Of a DNA stretch of 8,398 nucleotides, positions 7,028 through 8,398 are shown piece by piece; position 1 is the stretch's first letter; the number at the start of each line of letters is the position of its first letter. The notes beneath the pieces are model-generated. The model searched no databases. It saw nothing but the letters and a program-made list of their open reading frames with translations, and was not told where the DNA came from. The DNA is taken from positions 1 through 8,398 of the forward strand of contig CAYNXB010000096.1 in the NCBI GenBank assembly GCA_964401045.1. Reading direction: 5' to 3'. This stretch comes from CAYNXB01 sp964401045 (GTDB taxonomy: Bacteria; Pseudomonadota; Alphaproteobacteria; Sphingomonadales; Sphingomonadaceae). Position numbers and translations under genes: made by a program.

Positions 7028-7060
7028 GAATCTTGACCGCGAGTCCCCCCTCTGCGACTC
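7028..7060. promoter_or_regulatory. Cluster of three GANTC (CcrM-type) methylation sites upstream of ftsK
   Basis: GAATC (7028-7032), GAGTC (7041-7045) and GACTC (7056-7060) all fall in the 75-bp gap before ftsK. I count only about a dozen GANTC sites in the whole window and none before 4203. In many Alphaproteobacteria CcrM methylates GANTC, and GcrA acts with RNA polymerase at promoters of cell-cycle genes carrying these sites. The last two sites form an inverted pair. Methylation and regulation here are inferred. Confidence 0.5.
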
Positions 7061-7084
7061 TCGCGCGCGAGACGAGAAGGGGAC
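7038..7084 (+). other. Competing hairpins in the ftsK leader
   Basis: Three pairings are possible. (1) CGCGAGTC (7038-7045) with GACTC plus GCG (7056-7060, 7063-7065), leaving a two-base bulge. (2) The perfect palindrome TCTCGCGCGCGAGA (7059-7072), a 5-bp stem with a four-base loop. (3) GTCCCC (7043-7048) with GGGGAC (7079-7084), which covers part of the ftsK ribosome site. Pairing 1 excludes 2 and 3, while 2 nests inside 3. Whether this segment is transcribed as a leader is unknown. Confidence 0.35.
7074..7083 (+). promoter_or_regulatory. ftsK ribosome binding site
   Basis: The purine run GAGAAGGGGA ends eight bases before the ATG at 7092 and five before the in-frame GTG at 7089. The spacing favours the ATG. 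The 3' part of the run can pair with GTCCCC at 7043-7048, which could lower ribosome access. Confidence 0.65.
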
Positions 7085-7091
7085 GCGAGTG

Positions 7092-8398
7092 ATGGCGACA
7101 AGGGCGCTCAAGCCCCAGCCGGCCGATTGGCGCGCGGCGTTTCGCCGTTCGCTGCGCCGCGCCCTGCAGCTCTCTGGCGCCGTCTTGCTGTTCGCGACCC
7201 TCCTGTTCCTCGCGGTGGCGCTCGCCACTTATCACCAGACCGATCCCTCGCCCTCGACCGCCGCCGACGACGTCGTGGCCAACTGGATGGGCCGCCCGGG
7301 TGCGTGGGCGGCCGAGCGCGCGCTGCTGCTGTTCGGCCCCATCGCGGTGCTGCTGCTGCCGCTGCTCTATGCCTTCGCCCACAAGCTGTGGCGCGATGCC
7401 GAAGACGAGGAAAGCCTTGCCCCCGGCAAATGGTGGCGCACCTCGCTCAAGCTGCTGGTGGCGATGGTGCTGCTGTGCACGGTGACCCAGCTGACGCTTG
7501 GCGCGCCGGGCTGGGACCTGCCGGCCTCGATCGGCGGGCTTACCGGTATTCTCGGCGGCAAGGGGGTCGAGGCGCTCGCTTCGTTGCTTCCCGAAGGCAT
7601 CCAGGGCTGGGGCGTGCTCGGCGTGGCGCTGGTGTGCCTCGGCGGGGGCATCGCGCTGACCTTGCGCGTGTTCGCGTTCGATTGGGCGCAACTGTTCACC
7701 TTGCCGCGCTTGTTCAGACGCCCCGCGCGGCTTGCCGATTCGGACTTGCCGTTCCTGCCACGCGCGGGCCGGGCCAAGCGCGCCGGGGAGCCGCTCGAAC
7801 TGGCAGGGAATCCCGACCGCAAGCCGCCCGAGATCAGCGACCCGACCATGCCGCCGCGCCCGGCCAAGGCCCCCACCAAGGCCAAGCAGGCGGACATGTT
7901 CGCCGACTACCGGTTGCCGAGCCTCGACCTGCTCGCCGATCCGCCAGCCAACGCCCAGCCGAAGATCGACAAGCTGGCCTTGGAGCGCAACGCGCGGCTG
8001 CTCGAGAACGTGCTCGACGATTTCAACGTGAAGGGTGAGATCACCGCGGTTCGCACCGGCCCGGTGGTGACGATGTACGAGCTGGAGCCTGCGCCGGGCA
8101 TCAAGGCCAGCCGGGTGATCGGCCTCGCCGAAGACATCGCCCGCAACATGAGCGCGATCAGCGCGCGCGTCTCGTCGATCCCGGGCAAGACGGTGATGGG
8201 CATCGAGCTGCCCAACGCGGACCGCCAGACGGTCGCGCTCAAGGAGCTGATGTCGAGCGAGGCATTCGTCGACAACAAGGGCAACCTGCCGATCATCCTC
8301 GGCAAGGATATCGCGGGCGGCCCGGTCGTCGCCGATCTCGCCGCGATGCCGCACCTGCTGGTCGCGGGCACCACCGGCTCGGGCAAGTCGGTCGGGCT
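7092..8398 (+). CDS. ftsK: DNA translocase FtsK, N-terminal part (cut by window end)
   Basis: The first 435 residues of FtsK, the membrane-anchored hexameric motor that pumps DNA at the division septum and supports chromosome dimer resolution. The N-terminal domain has four clear membrane segments at about 25-47, 76-97, 118-137 and 172-194. A weaker fifth hydrophobic stretch lies near 145-166. A short linker rich in Pro, Ala and Lys (about 198-271) follows, far shorter than the long linker of E. coli FtsK but usual for Alphaproteobacteria. The translocase alpha domain starts near DYRLPS at 272, and Walker A GTTGSGKS is at 426-433, directly before the cut. The Walker B region, the rest of the motor and the gamma (KOPS-reading) domain lie outside the window. 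The frame is open with no stop. ATG 7092 is chosen over GTG 7089 for ribosome-site spacing. Transcription may continue from the ThiE-like gene, 75 bp upstream. Confidence 0.97.
   Translation, partial: MATRALKPQPADWRAAFRRSLRRALQLSGAVLLFATLLFLAVALATYHQTDPSPSTAADDVVANWMGRPGAWAAERALLLFGPIAVLLLPLLYAFAHKLWRDAEDEESLAPGKWWRTSLKLLVAMVLLCTVTQLTLGAPGWDLPASIGGLTGILGGKGVEALASLLPEGIQGWGVLGVALVCLGGGIALTLRVFAFDWAQLFTLPRLFRRPARLADSDLPFLPRAGRAKRAGEPLELAGNPDRKPPEISDPTMPPRPAKAPTKAKQADMFADYRLPSLDLLADPPANAQPKIDKLALERNARLLENVLDDFNVKGEITAVRTGPVVTMYELEPAPGIKASRVIGLAEDIARNMSAISARVSSIPGKTVMGIELPNADRQTVALKELMSSEAFVDNKGNLPIILGKDIAGGPVVADLAAMPHLLVAGTTGSGKSVG

Noticed and set aside
7008..8354. A 448-codon minus-strand frame opposite ftsK
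   Set aside because: It is the antisense shadow of FtsK, whose membrane segments and Walker A motif are clear on the plus strand.
1..8398. Mobile elements, CRISPR, toxin-antitoxin or defence genes
   Set aside because: No transposase, integrase, spaced direct repeats, terminal inverted repeats or composition break was seen. Nearly all sequence is taken up by housekeeping genes.

Overview
This is a GC-rich bacterial window with strong G/C bias at third codon positions. It reads as ordinary chromosome rather than mobile DNA. I infer an alphaproteobacterium, most likely Sphingomonadales (Erythrobacteraceae/Novosphingobium-like). The reasons are the style of the FtsK, GlnD and MreB proteins, the yggS / ThiE-like / ftsK neighbourhood, and three GANTC (CcrM-type) sites clustered in front of ftsK. 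This placement is from recall of protein families, not from a search. I see no CRISPR array, tRNA, rRNA, insertion sequence, phage gene or obvious horizontally acquired block.

Layout. Positions 1-120 are a leader with a weak sigma70-like promoter candidate. An acyl-CoA synthetase of the AMP-binding superfamily (121-1818, +) is followed with a GTGA overlap by glnD (1815-4583, +), the bifunctional PII uridylyltransferase/uridylyl-removing enzyme of nitrogen control. A 141-bp gap with a GC-rich stem-loop separates glnD from an mreB-type actin homologue (4725-5765, +) that has no mreC directly behind it. mreB converges on yggS (5795-6457, -), the PLP-homeostasis protein. A 9-bp-stem hairpin fills the 29-bp space between them. 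yggS diverges from a short, motif-poor ThiE/TenI-family gene (6480-7016, +). Their start codons are about 22 bp apart, around the perfect palindrome GCGCTATAGCGC. The window ends inside ftsK (from 7092, +), the DNA translocase of chromosome segregation, cut just after its Walker A motif.

How the genes fit together. The window is a string of housekeeping functions: fatty or other carboxylic acid activation plus nitrogen sensing in one likely transcript, cell shape (MreB), PLP supply (YggS), a possible thiamine-related enzyme, and division-linked chromosome translocation (FtsK). No new multi-gene system is evident. The parts most worth a second look are regulatory: three GANTC sites in 33 bp and competing RNA hairpins before ftsK, the palindromic divergent start region of yggS and the ThiE-like gene, and the acyl-CoA synthetase-glnD coupling.
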